From NCBI GenBank assembly GCA_049515175.1, contig JBEKUI010000291.1, positions 1-5,358 on the forward strand: a DNA stretch of 5,358 nucleotides, written 5' to 3'. Of this stretch, positions 1 to 5,327 are shown piece after piece (the first letter of the stretch is position 1; every line of letters begins with the position of its first letter). Origin of the DNA: JACQNR01 sp049515175. GTDB lineage: Bacteria > Acidobacteriota > Terriglobia > UBA7540. Both the position numbers and the translations under genes were made by a program. Below the pieces are notes generated by a model. The model did not search any database. It was not told where the DNA came from and saw nothing but the letters and a program-made list of their open reading frames with translations.

Positions 1-232
1 GATCCTGCAAACCGACCAGCCGCTGGGCCGCGAAACGCCCACGCCATTGGCTCACCGTGGCGGGCCGCACCCCAAACCGTTGCGCGATGGCGGTGGTGGT
101 GGCACCCGCCGCGGCGGCCAGAATCAGGCGGGCGCGCAAAACCAGACGTTGTTCGGTCGTGGAAGCTCGAACCCAGTTCTCCAAAGTTCCTCGTTCTTCC
201 GCGCTCAATTCAATGGGGGTTGCATGTCGCAT
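1..232 (-). CDS. IS630-family transposase, N-terminal part (runs off the left edge)
   Basis: Reading leftward from the ATG at 232-230, 77 codons are visible. The protein starts MRHATPIELSAEER and continues with TTEQRLVLRARLIL (residues 25-38), then a helix-turn-helix at about residues 44-71 containing AIAQRFGVRPATVSQWR and a following RLVGLQD. This order is typical of the N-terminal DNA-binding half of IS630/Tc1-mariner-type transposases, which bind the element ends; the DDE catalytic domain expected downstream lies outside the window. An in-frame upstream ATG (247-245) and a GTG (268-266) are alternative starts, and an in-frame stop at 277-275 limits the frame. ATG-232 is preferred because the family similarity starts right after it and a promoter-like -10 lies 6 bases upstream. 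The gene diverges from dprA. Whether the copy is intact cannot be judged here. Confidence 0.86.
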   Translation of the reverse strand, partial: MRHATPIELSAEERGTLENWVRASTTEQRLVLRARLILAAAAGATTTAIAQRFGVRPATVSQWRGRFAAQRLVGLQD

Positions 233-238
233 ACCCCG

Positions 239-268
239 AATATACATTATGACGGCATGCTGTGTCAC
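239..268 (-). promoter_or_regulatory. Candidate promoter of the transposase gene
   Basis: On the minus strand, GTGACA (268-263, five of six matches to TTGACA) is followed after 18 bases by TATATT (244-239, five of six matches to TATAAT). The -35 box would lie inside the insertion sequence tip. Six bases separate the -10 box from the ATG at 232, so a transcript starting at the usual distance would begin at or next to the start codon. This rests on consensus matching only. Confidence 0.4.
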
Positions 269-408
269 TAAGTACTAGGTCGCGGCGGCGCAGAAACGCC
301 TGTCGGCCTGTCGGTCGGCCCCGGCCCCCACCGGATCAAGAGTTGCCGGCAAACACCGCATTCCGCTTTTGGGCTTGCGCTCCGCCGCGCTCTTTTGCAT
401 TGTTAGAG

Positions 409-430
409 GCAGCCGGAAGTCCCAGGCTGC
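409..430 (+). other. Small hairpin in the dprA leader (first of two)
   Basis: GCAGCC (409-414) and GGCTGC (425-430) are perfect reverse complements around a 10-base loop. No run of T follows, so it is not a standard intrinsic terminator. It sits 8 bases before a second hairpin and 46 bases before the dprA start codon. Confidence 0.4.
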
Positions 431-438
431 AAGATCGC

Positions 439-462
439 GACGGCAGGAAGACTTTTGCCGTC
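439..462 (+). other. Small hairpin in the dprA leader (second of two)
   Basis: GACGGCA (439-445) and TGCCGTC (456-462) form a perfect 7-bp stem with a 10-base loop, and two G-T pairs could extend it inward. The loop side holds the only purine-rich Shine-Dalgarno-like stretch in the leader (AGGAAG, 445-450), but it is 26 bases from the ATG, too far for a normal ribosome binding site. It could be a structural leader element or chance in GC-rich DNA. Confidence 0.4.
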
Positions 463-476
463 ATTGTTGAAACTCC

Positions 477-1610
477 ATGACCGATGACTGCATCTTCTGG
501 CTGGCCCTCACCCGAGTAGAGGGGTTGGGAATTCGCGGCGCGCATCGGCTGATTGAGCACTTCGGTTCGCCGCAAGCCACCTATGCTGCTTCTCTGACCG
601 AACTGGAGAGTTGCGGCATCCCGGCCCACGTGGCCCAGGCAGTCTTCGCACAGGCCGGACTGAAGGACGCGGAAAAGGAAACGGCGGCGGCGCAGAAGGC
701 GCAGTGCCAATTGTTCGCATACAACAGCGCCGAGTATCCCCCGATGCTTCGCCAGATTCCCGACCCGCCCCTCGTCCTCTATGTGCGCGGCGACGCGAAG
801 GTTCTCGCGCAGCACTCCCTGGCAATCGTCGGCACGAGGAGGCCCAGCGCTTATGGAAGCCAGGTGGCCCATCGCCTGGCGCACGACCTGGCCGAGCGGC
901 AACTAGTAATTGTGAGCGGCCTCGCGCGCGGCATCGATTCCTGCGCGCATCGCGGGGCATTGGAAGCCAGAGGCGGCAAGACGGTCGCCGTCCAGGGGCG
1001 CGGCATGGACGCGATCTATCCTGCCGAGAATCGCAAACTCGCGGAGAAGATCGTGGAGACCGGTGCCCTCATCTCCGAATTCCCGCTGGGCACCGGGCCC
1101 ACGCCGGAGAATTTCCCCATCCGTAACCGGATTATCAGCGGCCTCACACTCGGGGTGGTCGTGGTCGAGGCCGCCGAATACAGCGGCTCGCTGATTACGG
1201 CGCGTTTGGCCCTCGATCAGAATCGCGAAGTCTTTGCAGTTCCCGGCAACATCACGTCGGCCCAGAGTTTTGGGCCGAATCACCTCATCAAGCAGGGCGC
1301 CAAGCTCGTGGACCAGTGGGTGGATGTCATCGAGGAGTTCCCTGCGGAGGTTCGTGGGCAACTCATGCCCGGGGAATCTCTATCCGAGGGAACTGCGGCG
1401 GGCCAATCGCCTTCGCTCTTTGAGCAGTCGTTGACCGCGGACCAGAAGGCGGTGTTCGATGTTTTGCGCGTGGACGAGGCCGCGTTCGTTGACCAAATTT
1501 ATGGCGCGGCAGGAATTCCACCGGCGCGCGTTCTGCAAACGCTGCTCGAGCTGGAAATGAACGGCCTCATCCGCCAGTTGCCGGGGAAGAACTTTATCCG
1601 TAAACTGTGA
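477..1610 (+). CDS. dprA: DNA-processing protein DprA (Smf)
   Basis: This cytoplasmic single-stranded-DNA-binding protein protects incoming transforming DNA and loads RecA on it. The product has 377 residues, usual for a three-part DprA. Residues 1-65 are a helical N-terminal domain (LTRVEGLGIRGAHRLIEHFG, SAM/helix-hairpin-helix type). Residues about 80-285 are the Rossmann-like DprA core: YPPML at 87-91, IVGTRRPSAYG at 117-127, SGLARGID at 147-154, SEFPLGTGP at 200-208, FPIRNRIISGL at 213-223, VVVEA at 228-232, SGSLITA at 236-242 and FAVPGNI at 253-259. Residues about 318-377 form the C-terminal winged-helix domain (ARVLQTLLELEMNGLIRQLPG). An odd point is VAVQGRGMD at 170-178, where a hydrophobic residue usually stands in place of Q173. 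The start is well set: an in-frame TGA at 468-470 leaves ATG-477 as the first start. No Shine-Dalgarno sequence precedes it. topA follows 177 bases later in the same direction. Confidence 0.97.
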   Translation: MTDDCIFWLALTRVEGLGIRGAHRLIEHFGSPQATYAASLTELESCGIPAHVAQAVFAQAGLKDAEKETAAAQKAQCQLFAYNSAEYPPMLRQIPDPPLVLYVRGDAKVLAQHSLAIVGTRRPSAYGSQVAHRLAHDLAERQLVIVSGLARGIDSCAHRGALEARGGKTVAVQGRGMDAIYPAENRKLAEKIVETGALISEFPLGTGPTPENFPIRNRIISGLTLGVVVVEAAEYSGSLITARLALDQNREVFAVPGNITSAQSFGPNHLIKQGAKLVDQWVDVIEEFPAEVRGQLMPGESLSEGTAAGQSPSLFEQSLTADQKAVFDVLRVDEAAFVDQIYGAAGIPPARVLQTLLELEMNGLIRQLPGKNFIRKL

Positions 1611-1620
1611 GAAGGGCAGT

Positions 1621-1784
1621 CCACCGTAAACAGTCGACAGTCAGCAGTTGACAGCTTCGAGCGTGTGACTGCAATCTAGAGGCGCTGCTCCAACCGATGG
1701 GTTTCTTTCAGGCATCTAATTAGGATCGAACTGAGGAGCATAGGTTGTTGACTGCCGACTGTAGACTGTCAACGGTCGACTTTC
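1621..1784. repeat. Inverted repeat built of degenerate 7-bp tandem units between dprA and topA
   Basis: The left arm (1621-1655) contains successive heptamers CAGTCGA (1631), CAGTCAG (1638), CAGTTGA (1645) and CAG. The right arm (1744-1778, with units running on to 1784) contains GACTGCC (1750), GACTGTA (1757), GACTGTC (1764), AACGGTC (1771) and GACTTTC (1778). The right arm is the reverse complement of the left over 35 bases with 8 mismatches, separated by 88 bases. The palindrome GTCGAC occurs in each arm (1633-1638 and 1775-1780), and the right arm can also self-pair (GTTGAC 1747-1752 with GTCAAC 1768-1773). No open frame of note lies inside. It resembles a REP- or MITE-like intergenic element; whether it recurs in the genome cannot be seen from here. 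Confidence 0.72.
1733..1738 (+). promoter_or_regulatory. Orphan Shine-Dalgarno-like GAGGAG upstream of topA
   Basis: GAGGAG is the only strong ribosome-binding-like motif between dprA and topA. It lies 49 bases before the topA ATG, too far to serve it directly, and the right arm of the inverted repeat occupies the space between. It could be a displaced former topA site or chance. A TTG at 1745 with suitable spacing would open only a short frame that does not match topA. Confidence 0.3.
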
Positions 1785-1787
1785 TTT

Positions 1788-4205
1788 ATGGCTAAATCGC
1801 TCGTCATCGTCGAATCGCCCGCCAAAGCGAAGACCATCAACCGCTACCTGGGGTCGGACTATACCGTCAAGGCCTCGATGGGCCACGTCATGGACCTGCC
1901 CAAGAAAGAACTGGGCGTGGACGTTAAGAAGGGATTCGAACCCACCTACATCGTCATTCCCGGCAGGAAGCAGGTCATTCAAGACCTGAAAGCGGCGGCG
2001 GCCAAAGCGGACGCCGTCTACCTCGCCGCCGACCCGGACCGCGAGGGAGAGGCCATCTGTGCTCACCTGCAGGAACTCCTCAACGGCAAGAAGCGGAAGT
2101 TTCATCGGGTGATGTTCAATGAAATCACCAAAGATGCGGTCCGCGAGGCGTTTGAGCGGCCGGGCGAAATCGACTCCAAGCTCGTGGACGCCCAACAAGC
2201 GCGGCGCATCCTCGACCGGTTGGTTGGCTACCAGGTCAGTCCGCTGCTCTGGGAAAAAGTAAAGCAGGGAATTTCCGCCGGGCGCGTGCAGACGGTGGCG
2301 TTGCGCCTGATCGTCGAGCGCGAGCGCGAGATTCAGGCGTTCCAGAAGAAGGAATACTGGACCATCGAAGCGCACCTCGAGGGGAAGCACCCGCCGGTCT
2401 TTGACGCGCGCCTGTTCAAGTACCGCGGCGAAGACTTGGAGATTTCCGACCAGGCGAGTGCCGACCATCACACCGCGGCGATCAAAGCCGCGTCCTTCGT
2501 CGTTCAGTCGGTCACGACGAAAGAGAAACGCAAGTATCCCGTGCCGCCGTTCATCACCAGCAAGCTCCAACAGGAAGCGGTGCGCAAGCTGCACTTCACG
2601 GCCAAGAAAACGATGATGCTCGCCCAGCGGCTGTACGAGGGCGTGGACCTCGGCGCCGAGGGATCGGTCGGGCTCATCACTTACATGCGCACCGATTCGA
2701 CGCGGGTGGCGGACAGCGCTCTGCATTCCGCCAGGGACTACATTCGGCGGACCTTTGGCGCACCCTACCTTCCGCCCGACGCGATCCGCTACAAGAGCAA
2801 GAAGGGCGCTCAGGACGCTCATGAGGCGATCCGGCCCACCGACGTGATGCGAACCCCCGATTCCGTCCGCTCATACGTGGGCCCGGAGGAATTCAAGCTC
2901 TACAAGTTGATCTGGCAGCGCTTTGTGGCGTCGCAAATGACGCCCGCCTTGTTTGACCAGACCACCATCGACATCAACGCCGGCGAGTACCTTTTCCGCG
3001 CCACGGGTTCGGTGGAGAAGTTCAACGGTTTCCGTGCCGTGTACGAGGAAGGCAAAGACGAGAAGGCGGAGATGGAAGACGAGGAAGAGCTCAGGCATCG
3101 CCTGCCCGCCGTCGAACAAGGCGAGCACCTGAAACTCAGGAAGCTCAACCCCGAGCAGCACTTCACCGAGCCGCCGCCGCGGTACAACGAAGCCACGCTG
3201 GTGAAGGCGCTGGAAGAGAAGGGCATCGGCCGGCCATCCACCTACGCGCAGATTCTCACCGTCATCCAGAACCGTGAGTATGTGGAGAAACATACCGGAA
3301 GGTTTTTCCCCAGCGAGCTCGGCATGGTGGTGTGCGATCTGCTGGTGAAGAACTTCAGCGACATCTTCGATATCGCCTACACGGCACGCATGGAGGAGGA
3401 ACTCGACGAAATCGAGGAGGGGAAGCTCACCTGGAGGGAGGCGCTGCAAGAGTTCTACACGAAGTTCAAGCGCGACCTGCGGCTGGCCGAGCGCGAGATG
3501 GAAGACATCAAGGGCGAGGGCATCCCCACGGAAGTGAAATGCGAGAAGTGCGGGAAGCCCATGGTCGTGCGCCTCGGGCGCAATGGCGCGTTTCTCGCCT
3601 GCACGGGCTATCCCGAGTGCGATGGGACGAGCGACCTGACTCCCGAGCTCACCGCCAAGTACGGGACGGGCGGCCCGCCCGCGCCGGAAGTTGCCGAGCA
3701 GAACTGCGAGAAGTGCGGCAAGCCCATGGCCGTGAAGCGCGGGCGCTTCGGTTTCTTTCTGGCCTGCACGGGCTACCCGGAGTGCCGGAACACCAAGAAG
3801 ATCGTGATGAAGGAAGGCATGGCGCAGGCCGTGCAAGATAAGCCTTTGGATGAGAAGTGCCCGCAGTGCGGGAATCACCTCGTCATCAAGCACGGCCGCT
3901 ACGGCGAGTTCACGGCTTGCAGCAACTACCCGACCTGCAAGTACGTCAAGAAGGAAACGATTGGCATTCCGTGCCCGGAAAAGGGCTGTACCGGCGAACT
4001 CGTCGTTCGCCGCACGCGCCGCCGCAAGACTTTCTACGGTTGCAGCCGCTACCCCGACTGCAAGTTCACCGTCTGGGACAAGCCCATCGCTGAACCGTGC
4101 CCGCAGTGCGGCTTTCCCCTGCTCGTCGAGAAACTCTCCAAGAAATCGGGCCTCATCCGGTCCTGTCCCAACGAAGGCTGCACGTACGAACGCGAGATGG
4201 CATGA
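1788..4205 (+). CDS. topA: DNA topoisomerase I (type IA, omega protein)
   Basis: This enzyme relaxes negative supercoils by cutting and resealing one DNA strand through a phosphotyrosine link. The product has 805 residues. It opens with the Toprim domain: LVIVESPAKAKTI with E9, and YLAADPDREGEA with the metal-binding acidic triad D82, D84 and E86. The central topoisomerase core holds SAGRVQTVALRLI (163-175), the catalytic tyrosine Y299 in GLITYMRTDSTR (295-306), DAHEAIRPT (343-351) and GIGRPSTYA (479-487). The C-terminal part has five Cys4 zinc-finger motifs at about residues 585-611, 640-666, 691-717, 729-758 and 771-798. All expected active-site residues are present. The start is secure: MAKSLVIVESPAKAK matches the family N-terminus and an in-frame TGA at 1749-1751 leaves ATG-1788 as first start. 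No ribosome binding site precedes it; the bases upstream belong to the repeat. It converges on the Uma2 gene. Confidence 0.99.
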   Translation: MAKSLVIVESPAKAKTINRYLGSDYTVKASMGHVMDLPKKELGVDVKKGFEPTYIVIPGRKQVIQDLKAAAAKADAVYLAADPDREGEAICAHLQELLNGKKRKFHRVMFNEITKDAVREAFERPGEIDSKLVDAQQARRILDRLVGYQVSPLLWEKVKQGISAGRVQTVALRLIVEREREIQAFQKKEYWTIEAHLEGKHPPVFDARLFKYRGEDLEISDQASADHHTAAIKAASFVVQSVTTKEKRKYPVPPFITSKLQQEAVRKLHFTAKKTMMLAQRLYEGVDLGAEGSVGLITYMRTDSTRVADSALHSARDYIRRTFGAPYLPPDAIRYKSKKGAQDAHEAIRPTDVMRTPDSVRSYVGPEEFKLYKLIWQRFVASQMTPALFDQTTIDINAGEYLFRATGSVEKFNGFRAVYEEGKDEKAEMEDEEELRHRLPAVEQGEHLKLRKLNPEQHFTEPPPRYNEATLVKALEEKGIGRPSTYAQILTVIQNREYVEKHTGRFFPSELGMVVCDLLVKNFSDIFDIAYTARMEEELDEIEEGKLTWREALQEFYTKFKRDLRLAEREMEDIKGEGIPTEVKCEKCGKPMVVRLGRNGAFLACTGYPECDGTSDLTPELTAKYGTGGPPAPEVAEQNCEKCGKPMAVKRGRFGFFLACTGYPECRNTKKIVMKEGMAQAVQDKPLDEKCPQCGNHLVIKHGRYGEFTACSNYPTCKYVKKETIGIPCPEKGCTGELVVRRTRRRKTFYGCSRYPDCKFTVWDKPIAEPCPQCGFPLLVEKLSKKSGLIRSCPNEGCTYEREMA
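3540..4181 (+). other. Five-finger zinc-binding C-terminal region of TopA
   Basis: Five cysteine quartets follow the catalytic core: C585/C588/C605/C611, C640/C643/C660/C666, C691/C694/C711/C717, C729/C734/C752/C758 and C771/C774/C793/C798. Fingers 1 and 2 are nearly repeats of one another: both start CEKCGKPM and end FLACTGYPEC, and long stretches are identical at the DNA level (about 3540-3620 and 3705-3785). Finger 4 has a wider first spacing (CPEKGC) and an arginine-rich middle (RRTRRRK, 741-747). Finger 5 is divergent and lacks the G-Y-P-x-C ending. Such fingers in TopA bind single-stranded DNA and, in some bacteria, RNA polymerase. Confidence 0.88.
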
Positions 4206-4209
4206 CCGA

Positions 4210-4266
4210 TCGCTTGCAGATGGCGGTTTGCCGTCCGCAGCGAGCAGCCCTGGGGCAATGCCCTTT
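4210..4266 (+). terminator. Candidate stem-loops after topA (weak terminator)
   Basis: Directly after the topA stop, 4210-4217 can pair with 4237-4243 (one bulged T), enclosing an inner stem GGCGG (4222-4226) with CCGTC (4231-4235, one G-T pair) around a TTTG loop. A second hairpin, GGGC-AAT-GCCC (4253-4263), is followed by only three T. The convergent Uma2 gene makes a terminator plausible here, but the T tract is short, so this is a weak call. Confidence 0.33.
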
Positions 4267-4294
4267 GTCGCTTAAAGTCGGCGGCCCGCTTTTC

Positions 4295-4843
4295 TTAGCT
4301 TTCCCAGAGAGTGGACACGGGAAGGCTGAGTCCGGGGAACAGAGGTGAGGTTAGTTCGTCGCCAAACCCGAGGCTCATGTCCAACTCATAGGCGCCTTCC
4401 TGCAGACGGAAGACTTCAACCGTTTTCTCATCCGGATCGATCCGCCAGAATTCCGGAACTCCGTGAAGGGCATATTGCTTGGGTTTGACTTCGCGGTCGA
4501 GCCGCTGTGACGATGGTGACAGGACTTCGACGACCAGGTCGGGCGGGCCTGACAGATTCTTCACGCCAATGATGTGCTGCCGCGCGCGCGAAACGTAAAC
4601 AATGTCGGGCTCCAGGACCGTGGAATCTGCGAATACGACATCCACAGGCCCCATCAGAACTTCTCCGAGTCGGTGCTTCCGAACGTGCTGGCGCAGTTCC
4701 GCGTACAGGTTTCCGGCAATTCGCTGATGAAGGGGTATGGGTGCGGGTGTCACGAATAGTTCTCCCTCGACTATTTCGTATCGGTTCCGGTCCAGCGGAA
4801 TGGCCTGCAAGTCCTCGTAAGTGAACTTCGTGGAGATGCGCAT
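4295..4843 (-). CDS. Uma2-family (DUF820) PD-(D/E)XK nuclease-like protein
   Basis: The product has 182 residues, normal for the Uma2 family, which has a PD-(D/E)XK endonuclease fold and no well-established biological role. Visible motifs are FTYEDL (7-12), RYEIVEGELFVTPAP (21-35) with a conserved acidic residue near E26, EPDIVYVS (78-85) with D80, PPDLVVEVLSPSS (100-112) with D102 and E106, DREVK (116-120) with candidate catalytic lysine K120, and YALHGVPEFWRIDP (124-137). These keep the full set of fold residues, so an active enzyme is possible. The C-terminus is a usual Uma2 ending (LFPGLSLPVSTLW). It converges with topA, leaving an 89-base gap, and diverges from the membrane-protein gene. 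Uma2 genes occur as large paralogous sets in some bacteria; the neighbourhood gives no clue to the target. Confidence 0.94.
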   Translation of the reverse strand: MRISTKFTYEDLQAIPLDRNRYEIVEGELFVTPAPIPLHQRIAGNLYAELRQHVRKHRLGEVLMGPVDVVFADSTVLEPDIVYVSRARQHIIGVKNLSGPPDLVVEVLSPSSQRLDREVKPKQYALHGVPEFWRIDPDEKTVEVFRLQEGAYELDMSLGFGDELTSPLFPGLSLPVSTLWES

Positions 4844-4849
4844 GAGTGC

Positions 4850-4875
4850 ATTATAGCTCCGGGTTTCCCTGTAAA
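4850..4875 (-). promoter_or_regulatory. Candidate promoter of the Uma2 gene
   Basis: On the minus strand a perfect TATAAT (4855-4850) lies six bases before the ATG at 4843. The best -35 match is TTTACA (4875-4870, five of six), but the spacer is only 14 bases, shorter than usual. If used, transcription would begin about at the start codon and the message would be leaderless. A GGAG (4860-4857) 13 bases before the ATG is the competing reading, as a ribosome binding site with a promoter further upstream. Confidence 0.38.
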
Positions 4876-4929
4876 TCTCTCGAGTCGCCTTGTGGGCCCG
4901 AAAGCCTTCGCTGTTCGTAGGATTCTCGC

Positions 4930-4958
4930 TTGGCTGTGTCTGGCCGTAAGGTTAAGAT
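4930..4958 (+). promoter_or_regulatory. Candidate promoter of the small membrane-protein gene
   Basis: TTGGCT (4930-4935) and TAAGAT (4953-4958) are separated by 17 bases and each matches the sigma-70-type consensus at four of six positions. A transcript would start near 4965, giving a short leader to the GTG at 4978 or about 40 bases to the ATG codons at 5005 and 5008. The match is modest. Confidence 0.28.
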
Positions 4959-4977
4959 CAACAAATGATCGTTCCGG

Positions 4978-5256
4978 GTGAAGGCCTCTGTCGCAAACAG
5001 GGGGATGATGAACAAGAGAGGAGTGGCACGCGAATGGCTCCTTTTTGTTGGAATGTTACTTTTGGGGATTCTGGTACTTCCATTTCTCCTAGCCGTTATC
5101 TTGGGTGGAAACCTCAGGATGTTCTATGAGGCGCTAAAGGGGGGCAGAGATGCCTTCTCAGCATGGCTCGTTGCTTTGGGCCCTTACTGCCTTTTACAGT
5201 TGGCGCGGTCCGTAATTTGGGCGGTGCGAATCTTGAGACATCACCCGCGTATGTGA
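4978..5256 (+). CDS. Small hypothetical membrane protein (two predicted transmembrane segments)
   Basis: I do not recognise this family. From the GTG at 4978 the product has 92 residues. In-frame ATG codons at 5005 and 5008 (residues 10 and 11) are likely better starts because a G-rich stretch (5000-5004) precedes them and the GTG has no clear ribosome binding site; that gives an 82-83-residue protein beginning MNKRGVAREW. After a basic N-terminus come a very hydrophobic segment (WLLFVGMLLLGILVLPFLLA, residues 20-39), a short polar loop with KGGRDAF (54-60) and a second, weaker hydrophobic segment (about 61-82: LVALGPYCLLQLARSVIWAV), ending in a basic tail RILRHHPRM. By the positive-inside rule both ends would face the cytoplasm. 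Codon use is visibly richer in A and T than in dprA and topA. It diverges from the Uma2 gene and is followed 71 bases later by the oxidoreductase start. Confidence 0.62.
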   Translation: MKASVANRGMMNKRGVAREWLLFVGMLLLGILVLPFLLAVILGGNLRMFYEALKGGRDAFSAWLVALGPYCLLQLARSVIWAVRILRHHPRM

Positions 5257-5314
5257 TTCGTCACTCCATTGGCGCCTCGGGACCAAGTCCTGCTGATTGC
5301 CACAATGTCCCTCG

Positions 5315-5320
5315 GGAAGG
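5315..5320 (+). promoter_or_regulatory. Ribosome binding site that sets the GTG start at 5328
   Basis: GGAAGG lies 7 bases before the GTG at 5328, an ideal Shine-Dalgarno spacing. It is the best ribosome binding site in the window and is the main reason to choose this GTG over the ATG at 5305, whose frame stops after eight codons. Confidence 0.5.
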
Positions 5321-5327
5321 GTTTGAA

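Larger units (their letters stand above)
1..277 (-). mobile_element. Right-hand tip of an IS630-type insertion sequence (boundary approximate)
   Basis: The transposase start codon lies about 45 bases from a change to ordinary GC-rich intergenic sequence, which is where the end of an IS630-type element would fall. The terminal inverted repeat probably lies within about 250-277 (reading leftward: CTTAGTGACACAGCATGCCG). IS630-type elements insert at TA dinucleotides; TA occurs at 273-274 and 276-277, so the exact junction is ambiguous. The other end is outside the window, so neither the inverted repeat nor the target duplication can be verified. Confidence 0.5.

Noticed and set aside
375..405. 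Possible dprA promoter TTGCGC with CATTGT or TTGTTA
   Set aside because: The -10 candidates match the consensus at only about half the positions and the spacing is either 17 with a poor box or 19; not better than chance.
420..447. tRNA or riboswitch in the gaps at 278-476 and 4844-4977
   Set aside because: No cloverleaf arms, TTCGA-type T-loop with paired stem, or recognisable riboswitch core was seen; only short hairpins are present.
47..480. Plus-strand short frames over the transposase and the dprA leader
   Set aside because: The frames at 47-278 are antisense to a clear IS630 transposase; the frame at 262-480 is arginine/proline-rich translation of the leader and overlaps the dprA start without supporting motifs.
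336..1361. Minus-strand open frames over dprA
   Set aside because: They mirror the conserved DprA frame and show no protein-family features.
1621..1784. CRISPR array between dprA and topA
   Set aside because: The repeat units are 7 bp, directly adjacent and degenerate, with no unique spacers of 25-40 bp between them.
1716..2822. Long open frame on the minus strand opposite topA (368 codons)
   Set aside because: It is antisense to the highly conserved TopA core, has no recognisable motifs, and such long shadow frames are common opposite GC-rich genes.
2871..3893. Second long minus-strand open frame opposite topA (340 codons)
   Set aside because: It is a leucine- and histidine-rich shadow of TopA coding sequence, without family motifs or a ribosome binding site.
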